Shown here in pieces: positions 17,791 to 26,843 of a DNA stretch of 64,000 bases. A program made the translations under genes and the position numbers. The notes beneath the pieces are model-generated. The model worked only from the letters and a program-made list of their open reading frames with translations, did not search any database and was not told where the DNA came from. The DNA lies in NCBI GenBank assembly GCA_963793295.1, contig CAWBZX010000013.1:310001-374000 (forward strand), given 5' to 3'. Source of the DNA: JAHDHW01 sp963793295 (GTDB lineage: Bacteria > Bacteroidota > Bacteroidia > Chitinophagales > Saprospiraceae). Every line of letters starts with the position of its first letter. The stretch's first letter is position 1.

Positions 17791-17880
17791 GTCGACTTTT
17801 TTATAGTCTCACCCTAATTATTTTATCAAAAGCTTTAATTAAGTTTGCGCTATTATTTAATTGGAATGTAATTCTTAGTT

Positions 17881-18972
17881 ATGCTTGATTATAAAAATCC
17901 ACATCTTGTGGTGGAGACCTCAAAGTTGAAGGCCGGAAAGATTACCTGGAAAAGTCCCTCGAACCTGGCAATCATTAAATATTGGGGAAAACATGGGCAA
18001 CAATTACCAAATAATCCCTCTATTAGTTTTACACTGGATCAGGCATTTACAGAAACAACTTTAGAGTATTCTGCAAAATTAGAACCTCAAGATGGAGCGA
18101 TCTCCCTTGAATTCTTTTTTGAAAATGTACCAAACGAATCGTTTAGAAAAAAAGTCCTGTCCTTCTTAGAAAGTATCACAGCTATCTTTCCTTTTTTAAA
18201 ACAGATGCACTTTATTATTCATTCTTACAATTCTTTTCCCCATTCTTCAGGAATAGCTTCTTCAGCTTCTAGTATGAGTGCCTTGGCCCTATGTCTTTGT
18301 TCATTAGAAAATTTACTTTTTGAAACTTTAGAAAAGGATAATGAATTTCGCAGGAAAGCATCATTTGTGGCTCGACTGGGGTCCGGAAGCGCGAGCCGGT
18401 CAATTTATCCAACGATAGCTGTCTGGGGTGAAAGTGGTGAAATTAAAGATTCCTCAGACCTATTTGCCATTCCATATGAAGACAATATCAATGCTGTTTT
18501 TAAGACTTTTCATGACGATATTCTCATTGTAAGCAAAGGTGAAAAAAGTGTTTCGAGCCGTGCCGGACACTCATTGATGGATGGAAACATTTACGCAGCT
18601 AACAGGTATCAGCAAGCCAGGCAGCGAATGCATCACCTGCTTGCTGCTTTAAAAACAGGCGATCTGGAGTTATTCGGAAATATCACCGAAAATGAAGCAC
18701 TAACTTTACATGCACTAATGATGACTTCCAATCCGTCTTATTTGTTAATGCGTCCCAATACCATCAAATTGATTGAAATGGTACGAGCTTATAGAGTAGA
18801 AACCAAGCAGCCTTTATATTTTAGCCTGGATGCAGGTCCTAATTTGCATCTATTATACCCTGATGACAGTTCCGAACAAGTTCAATCTTTTATAAAATCT
18901 GAATTGCTGCGATATTGTGAAAACAAGGAAATCATTTCCGATAAAGTAGGTCCAGGACCCGAAAAGTTATAA
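17881..18972 (+). CDS. mvaD: Diphosphomevalonate decarboxylase
   Basis: This GHMP-superfamily enzyme converts mevalonate 5-diphosphate to isopentenyl diphosphate with ATP. The N-terminal SPSNLAIIKYWGKHG is diagnostic, followed by NNPSISFTLDQ, the phosphate-binding loop PHSSGIASSASSMSALA and the SGSASRSIYP segment of decarboxylases. Length is 363 aa. It implies isoprenoid synthesis by the mevalonate route, as in several Bacteroidota groups. A TAAGTTTG element at 17840-17847 could be its -7 box. Other mevalonate genes are not in the window. Confidence 0.95.
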   Translation: MLDYKNPHLVVETSKLKAGKITWKSPSNLAIIKYWGKHGQQLPNNPSISFTLDQAFTETTLEYSAKLEPQDGAISLEFFFENVPNESFRKKVLSFLESITAIFPFLKQMHFIIHSYNSFPHSSGIASSASSMSALALCLCSLENLLFETLEKDNEFRRKASFVARLGSGSASRSIYPTIAVWGESGEIKDSSDLFAIPYEDNINAVFKTFHDDILIVSKGEKSVSSRAGHSLMDGNIYAANRYQQARQRMHHLLAALKTGDLELFGNITENEALTLHALMMTSNPSYLLMRPNTIKLIEMVRAYRVETKQPLYFSLDAGPNLHLLYPDDSSEQVQSFIKSELLRYCENKEIISDKVGPGPEKL

Positions 18973-18993
18973 CCTAGCTCTTTTTTTCAAAAT

Positions 18994-20184
18994 ATGATGC
19001 ACTCACAAAAAGCAATTTTAATAATCTTCGGGCTCTGTATTTTTATGGCCTTTGGCTTGCTGCTTTTGTTTACCAATGGTTTTGGGGAAAGAAATAAAAA
19101 GATATCCGAAAAAGAGTGTCTTCTTTTCGCGAGAGAAATCGAATCATCTATAGATCGAAGTGACCCTTCATTTCTAAACGAGTCCTTAAATTATTATTCG
19201 TTTCTCAAAAAAGTAGTTAAAGATTTAGAGCCATATAACAAAGCACAACTAGCTGATTTAGCGGTTCAAGCAAAAGAAAATATTCGCTTTGGTGATATGG
19301 TAATGGGGTATTTAAAAAGTAAAAACGGTTATTTTAATTTTACAAAATTATATTTCCAAAACGATGTTCCTCATATTATTTTTCGAATTTATTCACAGAT
19401 GGAAGGGTTGAATTACTTTGACTGTGAACTGGAACAAATAAACGGAAAACTAAACATTACAGATATTTTCATTTATTATGCCGGTGAATTATGGAGTACT
19501 TCTTATTCGCGTCACATGAAATTATTGGGAGAATACAACAAAGGAGAACTCAAAAAAATCCATCCTGAAAATGACTTTCATAATAGTCTTATCAAGATAG
19601 ATTACATTAATGAATTACTTTCTTTAGGCCAGGTTGAATTAGCTGAACAACTCTATTTTGGTATCCCTCAAAAGTTTCGAAATGATAAATTTTTTCAAGG
19701 TGCTGGCGTAAAAATCGCTTTTCAAAAAAGCGATTCTGCATATATTGCCGCTATAAATCAATACCTTTGCACCGATCCCCAAAATGAGGCCTTCTATCGT
19801 TTTTTTAATGTCCTGCGACATCTTGCCTCAAAAGAAAATAGTGCGGCAAGACAATCCATTGCTGATTTGAGCGAATTAACAGGTCAGGATTCTTTGATGC
19901 AGTTATTTATTGGTCAAACTTTTCAGAATGAACAACTTTATCAAAAAGCTGTCCTATATTTTGATCATATAATTGAACGTTATCCTGACCTGTTTGAAGC
20001 TTACTGGTATAAATTAGTTTCGCTAATTCAGACAAAACAGTACAATGATGCTACTACGTTTATCGATACCATCATCATAAATTTTGAAGCGCGGAAGATT
20101 GATTTGGATGATTTATTGGCCGAATATCCTGGTTTTATTAATTCAAGAGAATATTTGAGCTGGAGAAACTTGATAAATATTTAA
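18994..20184 (+). CDS. TPR-like protein with N-terminal membrane anchor
   Basis: The 396-residue protein has a single N-terminal hydrophobic helix (AILIIFGLCIFMAFGLLLLF) and a long soluble region. The C-terminal third looks like helical tetratricopeptide repeats, for example QNEQLYQKAVLYFDHIIER. The middle, with FDCELEQINGKLNITDIFIYY, resembles a small beta domain. I do not recognise a named family. It follows mvaD by 21 nt. It may be a scaffold facing the periplasm, but no specific role can be assigned. Confidence 0.7.
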   Translation: MMHSQKAILIIFGLCIFMAFGLLLLFTNGFGERNKKISEKECLLFAREIESSIDRSDPSFLNESLNYYSFLKKVVKDLEPYNKAQLADLAVQAKENIRFGDMVMGYLKSKNGYFNFTKLYFQNDVPHIIFRIYSQMEGLNYFDCELEQINGKLNITDIFIYYAGELWSTSYSRHMKLLGEYNKGELKKIHPENDFHNSLIKIDYINELLSLGQVELAEQLYFGIPQKFRNDKFFQGAGVKIAFQKSDSAYIAAINQYLCTDPQNEAFYRFFNVLRHLASKENSAARQSIADLSELTGQDSLMQLFIGQTFQNEQLYQKAVLYFDHIIERYPDLFEAYWYKLVSLIQTKQYNDATTFIDTIIINFEARKIDLDDLLAEYPGFINSREYLSWRNLINI

Positions 20185-20239
20185 TACTGATATGTGAGCT
20201 GAAAGACTTAATAAGAATAATTTTAAAAACCTTTATTTG

Positions 20240-20247
20240 TATATTTG
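20240..20247 (+). promoter_or_regulatory. TATATTTG -7 element upstream of moaA
   Basis: A consensus TAnnTTTG word lies 25 nt before the moaA ATG. No TTG occurs at the expected upstream distance, so only the -7 half is supported. Confidence 0.35.
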
Positions 20248-20272
20248 GTTAATAATAAAACTTTAGCTGAGG

Positions 20273-21253
20273 ATGAAAGCGGATGCTTTAGGAAGAAAAT
20301 TTAATACCCTACGTTTAAGTCTTACAAACGTTTGCAATCTTGCATGCTTGTATTGTGTCCACGAATCTGATGCAAGCAGTCAAGCTTTTCTTCCTACATC
20401 CAATGAAGCGATTACGGAAGGTAATAAAATGCTTTCCGTTAATGAGTTTATAGCTATAATAAAGGGGATTCTGCGTCACACCTCTCTCGAAACGGTAAGG
20501 CTAACCGGAGGAGAACCCACTCTTTTCAAAGATTTAGTTCCTCTGGTTAAATCATTAAAAGATCTTGGTATTCCAAGGGTGGTTTTAACGACTAACGGAT
20601 TTTTGCTAAAAAGAAAAGCTTCTTCTTTAAGCGAAGCGGGCCTCGATGGAATCAATTTTTCGTTGGACGCAATAGATAGAGAAATATTTTTTGAAATGTC
20701 TCGAAGAGACAAACTTGAAGCTACGCTTGAAGGAATTGACGCGGCTATTGAAAAAGGTATCCATGTCAAAATAAATAGTGTTATCATGAAAGGCATAAAC
20801 GATTCCCAAATTTTGCCTTTGTTTGAATATGCTATATCTAAAAACGTGTCTATCCGGTTTCTCGAATTAATGAAAATGGGCCACCTTTATAAAGGCCATA
20901 ACGATTTTTTCTTTTCAGAGCAGGATATTCTCTGGACCATTGCATCAAAATATCATTTTCAAAAGAAAAGAAGAACGGGATCTTCTACGGCTAACTATTG
21001 GGAAACCGATGAAGGATATAAATTTGGAATCATTGCCAACGAATCCAGTCCATTTTGTTTTGATTGTAATCGCCTTCGCTTAGATAGTTTCGGCAATATT
21101 TATGGCTGTCTGAGTGATAATAACGGAATTTCTGTTATGGATTGTCTTGAAGATGATTTGCTGATGGAACAACGGCTTCAGCAGGCTTTAAAACAAAAAC
21201 AGGAAGTAAAATTCACGGGAAGCGAACTCTCTATGAAAGCTATTGGTGGCTAA
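20273..21253 (+). CDS. moaA: GTP 3',8-cyclase, radical SAM (molybdopterin synthesis)
   Basis: MoaA begins molybdenum cofactor synthesis by rearranging GTP to 3',8-cyclo-dihydro-GTP. The radical SAM cluster cysteines are C21, C25 and C28 (VCNLACLYC), and the second cluster uses C262, C265 and C279 in FCFDCNRLRLDSFGNIYGC. The SAM motif RLTGGEPTL and the catalytic C-terminal GG end are present. Length is 326 aa, typical. No other moa or moe gene is adjacent; a rhodanese lipoprotein follows by 17 nt. Confidence 0.95.
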   Translation: MKADALGRKFNTLRLSLTNVCNLACLYCVHESDASSQAFLPTSNEAITEGNKMLSVNEFIAIIKGILRHTSLETVRLTGGEPTLFKDLVPLVKSLKDLGIPRVVLTTNGFLLKRKASSLSEAGLDGINFSLDAIDREIFFEMSRRDKLEATLEGIDAAIEKGIHVKINSVIMKGINDSQILPLFEYAISKNVSIRFLELMKMGHLYKGHNDFFFSEQDILWTIASKYHFQKKRRTGSSTANYWETDEGYKFGIIANESSPFCFDCNRLRLDSFGNIYGCLSDNNGISVMDCLEDDLLMEQRLQQALKQKQEVKFTGSELSMKAIGG

Positions 21254-21270
21254 TTCTATTCTTTCTAAAA

Positions 21271-21795
21271 ATGAACTACTTTAAAATAATTCTCGCTGTT
21301 TTCATATCAATCAACATTGGTTGCGCGCAAGCACCTGTCGATAAGCCCCTCCTTCTGAATCCAAAGTTTGATGTTCGTGTTTCCGAATTAATTGATTTTT
21401 CCGTCCCTTTAATTGGCGTTCAGGAGTTAAATCAAAACTTTTCGGATTATACTGTTTTTGATACCCGGGAAAAAGAGGAATTCACGGTAAGTCATATTGA
21501 CGGGGCAAAATATTTGGGCTATGATGATTTTGACATTTCAAGGCTTGGCAATATCCCAAAAGATACTAAAATCGTTTTGTACTGTTCGGTTGGGTATCGA
21601 AGTGAAAAAATTGGTGAAAAATTAATGGATCTGGGGTTTACAAATATTTATAATCTATATGGAAGCATTTTTGAATGGGCAAACCAGGGATATAAAGTTG
21701 TGGACGGTTCTGGTGTAGAAACTCAAAAAATTCATACTTATAATAAAAATTGGAGTAAATGGCTGGATGAATCCAAAGCAGAAAAAATCTGGTGA
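21271..21795 (+). CDS. Rhodanese-like domain lipoprotein
   Basis: The 174-residue protein has a lipobox-like ISINIGC with Cys18, so it is probably a lipoprotein. A rhodanese domain follows, with VFDTREKEEFTVSHIDGAKYL and the active-site loop YCSVGYRS around Cys105. It could transfer sulfane sulfur or act in cyanide or thiol chemistry outside the cytoplasm. It sits 17 nt after moaA and is probably co-transcribed, but an exported rhodanese is unlikely to supply sulfur to molybdopterin directly. Confidence 0.87.
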   Translation: MNYFKIILAVFISINIGCAQAPVDKPLLLNPKFDVRVSELIDFSVPLIGVQELNQNFSDYTVFDTREKEEFTVSHIDGAKYLGYDDFDISRLGNIPKDTKIVLYCSVGYRSEKIGEKLMDLGFTNIYNLYGSIFEWANQGYKVVDGSGVETQKIHTYNKNWSKWLDESKAEKIW

Positions 21796-21799
21796 TTTA

Positions 21800-22879
21800 T
21801 TAATTGTCTGGATGATTCTTATAAAATTCAACGGCTTCAACAATTTCTGAAACAGAACTATTTATTGTCAGCGTTTTTTCAATTAAAATAAAATCCAGAA
21901 AGCTTTTTTGCTTATCAAAACTCTCTAAAAAAGAAGACATCAGCACCGGCAGCATGTTAAAAACCTTTCCTCCTTTACACAATCGATATTCCTTTTTTAC
22001 CAGATCAATTTCCACAAAAAACAATTCATTTTTCGCGTTCCTTGGATATTGAATATTTAAAATTAATGGTGATTGCAAAAACTCCTTTTCTTCATAACCA
22101 AACAGGTCTTTATCATAAAAAGGATAGATCAGCAACCTGCTCAAGATTTGTTTTTCAGCTAAAGCTTCCTGAAGTACAGAAAGCATTTCCGTCATTGTTT
22201 CTGCAGGTAGCAATTCTCCTTTTAATTTTTCAATTGGCTTCCATTCCTCTGACGGAACATCATAAAAATCCATTTGGCCTACCCTTAATTTATAGTCAAA
22301 TTTTTTGTAGCCTGGAACGATGTAACCCGGATAATAATATTTCTTGCCCTGCTCTTTACCATATTGAATCTCATAAAGCATTGTATAAATCCCAAGGCTA
22401 TGCTGGGCATAATCGGGATCGTACAGCCCCATAATACTGGCAATGCTATCTGAACCTATATCAAAAAAACTGACTGCAATAAGTTTGTCCTTTTCATAAA
22501 CACAAACTTCATAAGTATTATAAAGATTTTCCTCTTCCATTCCAAAAAGAGACTCCTTCAATGTGTTGGGGATATAACCTTCAAAGCGTTCTTTATGTCC
22601 TTCGTAGAGATTTTGTTTTTCTCTATCAAAAACTGCTTTTCTTATGATCGTTTTAAATCTTTTTTTGTTCCTGGCAAGTAATCTTCGCATACTTTTTTGA
22701 AAGGCAAATCCGTCCAGTTCCAAACGAATCCAAACCGTTGAATACACCTGATCCTTGAAGCATAACACATGGCAAGTGAAAATCATCTGTCCCATTCGAA
22801 ACCATCCTCTCGCCAAATAATTATCAAGTTCTTTTGGCAAAATTTCTATAGGAAAGTGTATTTCGGTAAACATTTTCAT
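21800..22879 (-). CDS. ATE/Bpt-like aminoacyl-tRNA-protein transferase family
   Basis: The 359-residue protein resembles N-end-rule aminoacyltransferases (Ate1/Bpt). The N-terminal LARGWFRMGQMIFTCHVLC matches the ATE_N region with a cysteine pair, and FQKSMRRLLARNKKRF matches its basic helix. The C-terminal domain has GLYDPDYAQHSLGIYTML, then KKYYYPGYIVPGYKKFDYKLR, close to the Bpt signature. A further 110 or so residues follow the canonical end. It should add an amino acid (leucine or arginine) from tRNA to protein N-termini, but the specificity is unknown. It is oriented with murI, 90 nt away. Confidence 0.78.
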   Translation of the reverse strand: MKMFTEIHFPIEILPKELDNYLARGWFRMGQMIFTCHVLCFKDQVYSTVWIRLELDGFAFQKSMRRLLARNKKRFKTIIRKAVFDREKQNLYEGHKERFEGYIPNTLKESLFGMEEENLYNTYEVCVYEKDKLIAVSFFDIGSDSIASIMGLYDPDYAQHSLGIYTMLYEIQYGKEQGKKYYYPGYIVPGYKKFDYKLRVGQMDFYDVPSEEWKPIEKLKGELLPAETMTEMLSVLQEALAEKQILSRLLIYPFYDKDLFGYEEKEFLQSPLILNIQYPRNAKNELFFVEIDLVKKEYRLCKGGKVFNMLPVLMSSFLESFDKQKSFLDFILIEKTLTINSSVSEIVEAVEFYKNHPDN

Positions 22880-22969
22880 GTTCTAATAAAAAAGATTTAA
22901 ACGAATTAGTTCGAACCGATTGTCACAAAATAAAAAGAAGCCCTGAAATTTGATAAATTATCGCCGAAT

Positions 22970-23782
22970 TTACCAAATAGAGCAAAGTTCGAGGTGGATT
23001 TTTTCTTTATAAAAGATGCGCGTTGTTTCTTCAAAAGATTTGGTATAATCAGAAACAAAGAAATGATGTGAATTTTTTTTACGATCGTTTAGCAAATCAT
23101 TTTCAAGGAGCTTTTTTCTAACGATTTCTGCCACCACATCAGTGGAGTCAAAAACACTCACATTCCCTGAAAAAAAATCCTCTATGTTTTTCCGAATCAA
23201 AGGATAATGAGTACAAGCAAGTAAAAGTCCTTCTATTCCTTTAAAGGATTTGTTTGAAAGGTATTTTTCAATAACCGCTTCGCTGATGTTATCATTAAAG
23301 TAACCCTCTTCAATTATCGGAACCAGCAAAGGTGTTGCCATAGAGGTTACTTTTAAATTAGGTTGTGCTTTTTGTAATTTCGATTTATAGATTCCAGATA
23401 GGATGGTCGCTTTCGTTGCAATGACACCAACATGATTAAATTGTTTTTTTGTTACTGCTTCTACTAATGGATCCACAACATTGACAAATAAAGCCTGCCC
23501 TTTAAAAAAATCTAATAGCACGTCGTAGGCAGCCGATGACGCTGAGTTGCAAGCTATAACGATCATCTTGCAATTTTTTTCTAAAAGAAATTTTACGATT
23601 TTTAAGCTATAATATCGAATGGCATCTGCAGATTTGTCCCCGTAAGGAAGGTGGAAAGTATCCCCAAAATAAATGATTTCTTCTTCAGGTAATTGGTTAA
23701 CAATAGCATTGGCGACCGTAAGGCCGCCAATACCGGAGTCAAATACTCCTATGGGTTGATGTTTTTGATGCGTATTTACCAA
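22970..23782 (-). CDS. murI: Glutamate racemase
   Basis: MurI makes D-glutamate for peptidoglycan. The 270-residue sequence has PIGVFDSGIGGLTVA at the N-terminus and both catalytic cysteine motifs: VIACNSASSAA and LLACTHYPLI. EEIIYFGDTFHLPYG is also conserved. It lies 13 nt after the second OmpH gene in a minus-strand cluster, an arrangement typical of Bacteroidota envelope operons. The end of the cluster lacks bamA in this window. Confidence 0.96.
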   Translation of the reverse strand: MVNTHQKHQPIGVFDSGIGGLTVANAIVNQLPEEEIIYFGDTFHLPYGDKSADAIRYYSLKIVKFLLEKNCKMIVIACNSASSAAYDVLLDFFKGQALFVNVVDPLVEAVTKKQFNHVGVIATKATILSGIYKSKLQKAQPNLKVTSMATPLLVPIIEEGYFNDNISEAVIEKYLSNKSFKGIEGLLLACTHYPLIRKNIEDFFSGNVSVFDSTDVVAEIVRKKLLENDLLNDRKKNSHHFFVSDYTKSFEETTRIFYKEKIHLELCSIW

Positions 23783-23795
23783 GGGGTGTATCTTT

Positions 23796-24308
23796 TTAGA
23801 TACCTAACTTAACTTTGACTTGATCACTTACGTCCGCACCTTCTTCCGCATATAAAAGGATAGAAGTGCTTGCGTCAAAAATCATTTGGTAGCCGCCCTC
23901 TTTAGCTACTTCTTTAATTGCCTGATTTACTTTATCATAAATCGGTTTCAACAACTCTTCTCTTTTTGCAACTATTTGCTGTTGCATCTCTTGTTCAAAT
24001 TTAGCAATCTCAGTCTGACGAGTCTCCAGTTTTTTACCTTCGTCTTCTTGTTGTTTTGGTGACAATTCACCGGCAGCCATTTTCTGTTGGATCGTTGCGT
24101 AGTCCTTTTGAAGCAACTCCACCATACCTTCACCTTTTTTCATGAGTTGTTTTTGCAGCGTTTCCAGGTTGGAATCTGCTTGTTTAACTTCAGGCATTTC
24201 AGAAAGAATTGCAGCTGAATGAACGTAACCAAATTTCTGTGCCTGCATAGTAGCTGCCATGCTAAATATAGCAATGAACAGAAAGCTGATTTTAATTATC
24301 TTTTTCAT
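23796..24308 (-). CDS. OmpH/Skp family periplasmic chaperone
   Basis: The 170-residue protein has a signal peptide (ending MAATMQAQ) followed by KFGYVHSAAILSEMPEVKQAD, the start of the Skp/OmpH fold. A long coiled coil of about 70 residues comes next. The terminal segment GGYQMIFDASTSILLYAEE is typical. It should hold unfolded outer-membrane proteins in the periplasm. It is the second of two adjacent paralogues before murI. Confidence 0.92.
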   Translation of the reverse strand: MKKIIKISFLFIAIFSMAATMQAQKFGYVHSAAILSEMPEVKQADSNLETLQKQLMKKGEGMVELLQKDYATIQQKMAAGELSPKQQEDEGKKLETRQTEIAKFEQEMQQQIVAKREELLKPIYDKVNQAIKEVAKEGGYQMIFDASTSILLYAEEGADVSDQVKVKLGI

Positions 24309-24407
24309 ATTTTACTCTTTTAAATTATTTGTTTTTTAAATTGGTTTGCAAAAATATAGTTTTTCTATGAATTTTCGGCTAAAACAATAAATACAAAACT
24401 TTGTCAT

Positions 24408-24944
24408 TTATTCCAGTTCTTTTAAAATATCCTCTGTTTTATCATAGCGGGCGCTGGAAAAGATCATTCCCGAAGCAGATCCTTTGTCAAATATAAAATC
24501 AAACCCTTTATCATTAGCATAGTTTTCAATTGCTGAGTACACTTGCTCCTGAATTGGGGCCACCAGCTCTTGCCTTTTTTTAAAGAGATCTCCGTCAGGT
24601 CCAAATTTTTGTTTTTGCATTTCTCTCACACTCTTTTCCTTCGCCATTATTTCTTCCTCTTTTTGCCTGCGTACCTCATCACTTAAAAGTACTTGTTCTG
24701 CCTGATAACGGTTGTACATCCCTTTAATTTGATCGTATTCTTCTGCAATTTCTCTTCTCCATTTTGAAGCTAAGTCGTCAATTTTCTTTTGTGCACTTTT
24801 ATATTCATTCATACTGTTAAGAATTTTATTGACATCTACGTAAGCAATCTTTTGAGCAGATGCTGTAAATGAAGATATAGCGACTATTAGTGCAATGAAC
24901 AGGGATTTATTGATTAGGCTTTTAATTGTTAAGGCATTCATCAT
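24408..24944 (-). CDS. OmpH/Skp family periplasmic chaperone (first paralogue)
   Basis: The 178-residue protein has a signal peptide (AISSFTASAQ), the N-terminal strand KIAYVDVNKILNSMNEYKSAQ and a charged coiled-coil middle. It ends with GFDFIFDKGSASGMIFSSA, all matching the OmpH family. It shares the fold and layout of the downstream copy 99 nt away. It appears to be the first gene of the ompH-ompH-murI cluster; a TATTTTTG element at 24992-24999 on the minus strand may be its -7 box. Confidence 0.92.
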   Translation of the reverse strand: MMNALTIKSLINKSLFIALIVAISSFTASAQKIAYVDVNKILNSMNEYKSAQKKIDDLASKWRREIAEEYDQIKGMYNRYQAEQVLLSDEVRRQKEEEIMAKEKSVREMQKQKFGPDGDLFKKRQELVAPIQEQVYSAIENYANDKGFDFIFDKGSASGMIFSSARYDKTEDILKELE

Positions 24945-25350
24945 CTTAGTTGTTTTGTTATTTTTTAATTTAATTTTTGCTATATGACTCTCAAAAATAC
25001 GATTTTATTGTTTCGTTCTTTTAATAAGACTTTCTTTAGCTATAAAAGTTGCTCGTACTCATTTCTTTGATTTTATCCGTTTTTTTATATCTCCTTTATT
25101 ATAAGCGATTTACAAATCAATTTCGTTTCTATTTACCCTCTTTTTTAACTAATGTTTAACGGCTGGGTTAAGGCTATTAACGTTTTAAAAGCTTCTTTTT
25201 TATTTTATATTCTGGAGCTCAGATTTTCTAAATTTTTACAAATGTAAAAAAACGATATTTTAAATCTCTACCTTGATGGATTTTTACAGATATTTGTTTC
25301 TTCAAACGATCAAATCAATTAAAACCAAATTATTTTTTCAAAATCCATAA
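24945..25350. other. Divergent intergenic region between ompH and hutH
   Basis: This 406-nt AT-rich gap separates divergent genes. Apart from a possible minus-strand -7 box (24992-24999) I see no gene, hairpin or strong repeat. It probably contains both promoters. Confidence 0.5.
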
Positions 25351-26841
25351 ATGGAAACCATTCATTATATAACCGCAGAATTTCTGACTTTAGAAAAGTT
25401 AGAAAAAATTATTGAAAACGATTATAAAATAGCCTTGTCAGAGGAGAGCACTGTTCAAATTAACAATTGCCGAAATTATCTTGACCAAAAGCTTGAACAA
25501 ACAAAAACATTATATTATGGTATAAATACAGGTTTTGGCTCACTATGTAATATTCGCATTTCTGATAATGAAATTGAAAAACTACAAACACGACTTGTTG
25601 TTTCTCATGCTTGTGGAATGGGCGATGAAGTTCCACAGAACATTGTGAAACTCATGCTTCTATTAAAAATCCAAAGCCTATCTTACGGCTATTCCGGAAC
25701 TCATTTGGAAACCATTCAACGGCTTATTGATTTTTATAATAACGATATAATCCCCGTTGTCTTCCAGCAAGGGTCTCTTGGTGCTTCAGGAGACCTTGCA
25801 CCTTTAGCTCACTTATCACTTCCTTTGATTGGGCTGGGTTCAGTCTATTTCAAGGGTGAAAAAATTGATGCAAATAAGGTGCTTAAACAATTCAACTGGA
25901 AACCTTTGCGATTGCATTCAAAAGAAGGCCTTACATTATTAAACGGAACTCAGTTTTCTGCCTCCTATATGTCTTGGTGTCTGATAGAATCCAAACGATT
26001 ATTGCAACTTGCCAATCTAACAGCAGCTATCTCTATCGATACATTTAATTGTAGTCTTACCCCTTTTGATGAGCGATTACACAAGATAAGGCCGCATTCG
26101 GGTCAGATAAAAACAGCAGCAAATATTCTAAAATTTTTACAAGATAGTGAGCTGGCTAGTTCAAAAAAAGAATCTGTACAGGATCCATATTCTTTCAGAT
26201 GTGTACCTCAAGTGCATGGTGCCAGTGCTGATGCTCTTGCTTATGCTGAACACGTTTTAGTGACTGAAATCAATGCTGTCACTGACAATCCAAATATTTT
26301 TCCAGATGATGATGCAATTCTATCTGGCGGAAATTTTCATGCACAACCTTTGGCAATTACTTTAGATTTTCTTGCAATTGCAGTTGCCGAACTTGGAAGT
26401 ATTTCTGAAAGGCGAACTTACCAGCTTATTTCGGGAAATCGAGGATTACCTCCATTTCTTAGTCCATCCGCTGGATTAAATTCTGGGTTGATGATTCCGC
26501 AGTATACTGCAGCGTCAATAGCCAGTCAAAATAAACAACTTTGCACTCCTGCTTCTATTGATTCGATCGTATCCAGTAATGGACAGGAAGATCACGTAAG
26601 TATGGCTGCCAACGCTGCAACTAAGGCATATTTGGTTATTAAAAATGTAGAACGGTTGATTGCAATAGAATTTATGACTGCAGCCCAGGCATTAGAATTT
26701 AGGCGCCCTTTAAAATCTTCTGGATTTGTGGAAAACATTATCAATCAATACAGAAATATTGTTAAACCACTAGAAGAAGATCGTTTCTTAAGCCCTGATA
26801 TGCACAATACTGTTTCTTTTTTAAAAACGCTGAAATTATAA
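25351..26841 (+). CDS. hutH: Histidine ammonia-lyase (aromatic amino acid lyase family)
   Basis: The enzyme eliminates ammonia from histidine to give urocanate. The residues that form the MIO electrophile are visible as A145-S146-G147 in GSLGASGDLAPLAHLS. YYGINTGFGSL, QDPYSFRCVPQVHGAS, GGNFHAQP and QEDHVSMAANA are family motifs. The Ser-His pair in RLVVSHACGMG favours histidine over tyrosine or phenylalanine. Length is 496 aa. The other hut genes (hutU, hutI, hutG) are not nearby, so the pathway context is missing. Confidence 0.9.
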   Translation: METIHYITAEFLTLEKLEKIIENDYKIALSEESTVQINNCRNYLDQKLEQTKTLYYGINTGFGSLCNIRISDNEIEKLQTRLVVSHACGMGDEVPQNIVKLMLLLKIQSLSYGYSGTHLETIQRLIDFYNNDIIPVVFQQGSLGASGDLAPLAHLSLPLIGLGSVYFKGEKIDANKVLKQFNWKPLRLHSKEGLTLLNGTQFSASYMSWCLIESKRLLQLANLTAAISIDTFNCSLTPFDERLHKIRPHSGQIKTAANILKFLQDSELASSKKESVQDPYSFRCVPQVHGASADALAYAEHVLVTEINAVTDNPNIFPDDDAILSGGNFHAQPLAITLDFLAIAVAELGSISERRTYQLISGNRGLPPFLSPSAGLNSGLMIPQYTAASIASQNKQLCTPASIDSIVSSNGQEDHVSMAANAATKAYLVIKNVERLIAIEFMTAAQALEFRRPLKSSGFVENIINQYRNIVKPLEEDRFLSPDMHNTVSFLKTLKL

Positions 26842-26843
26842 CC

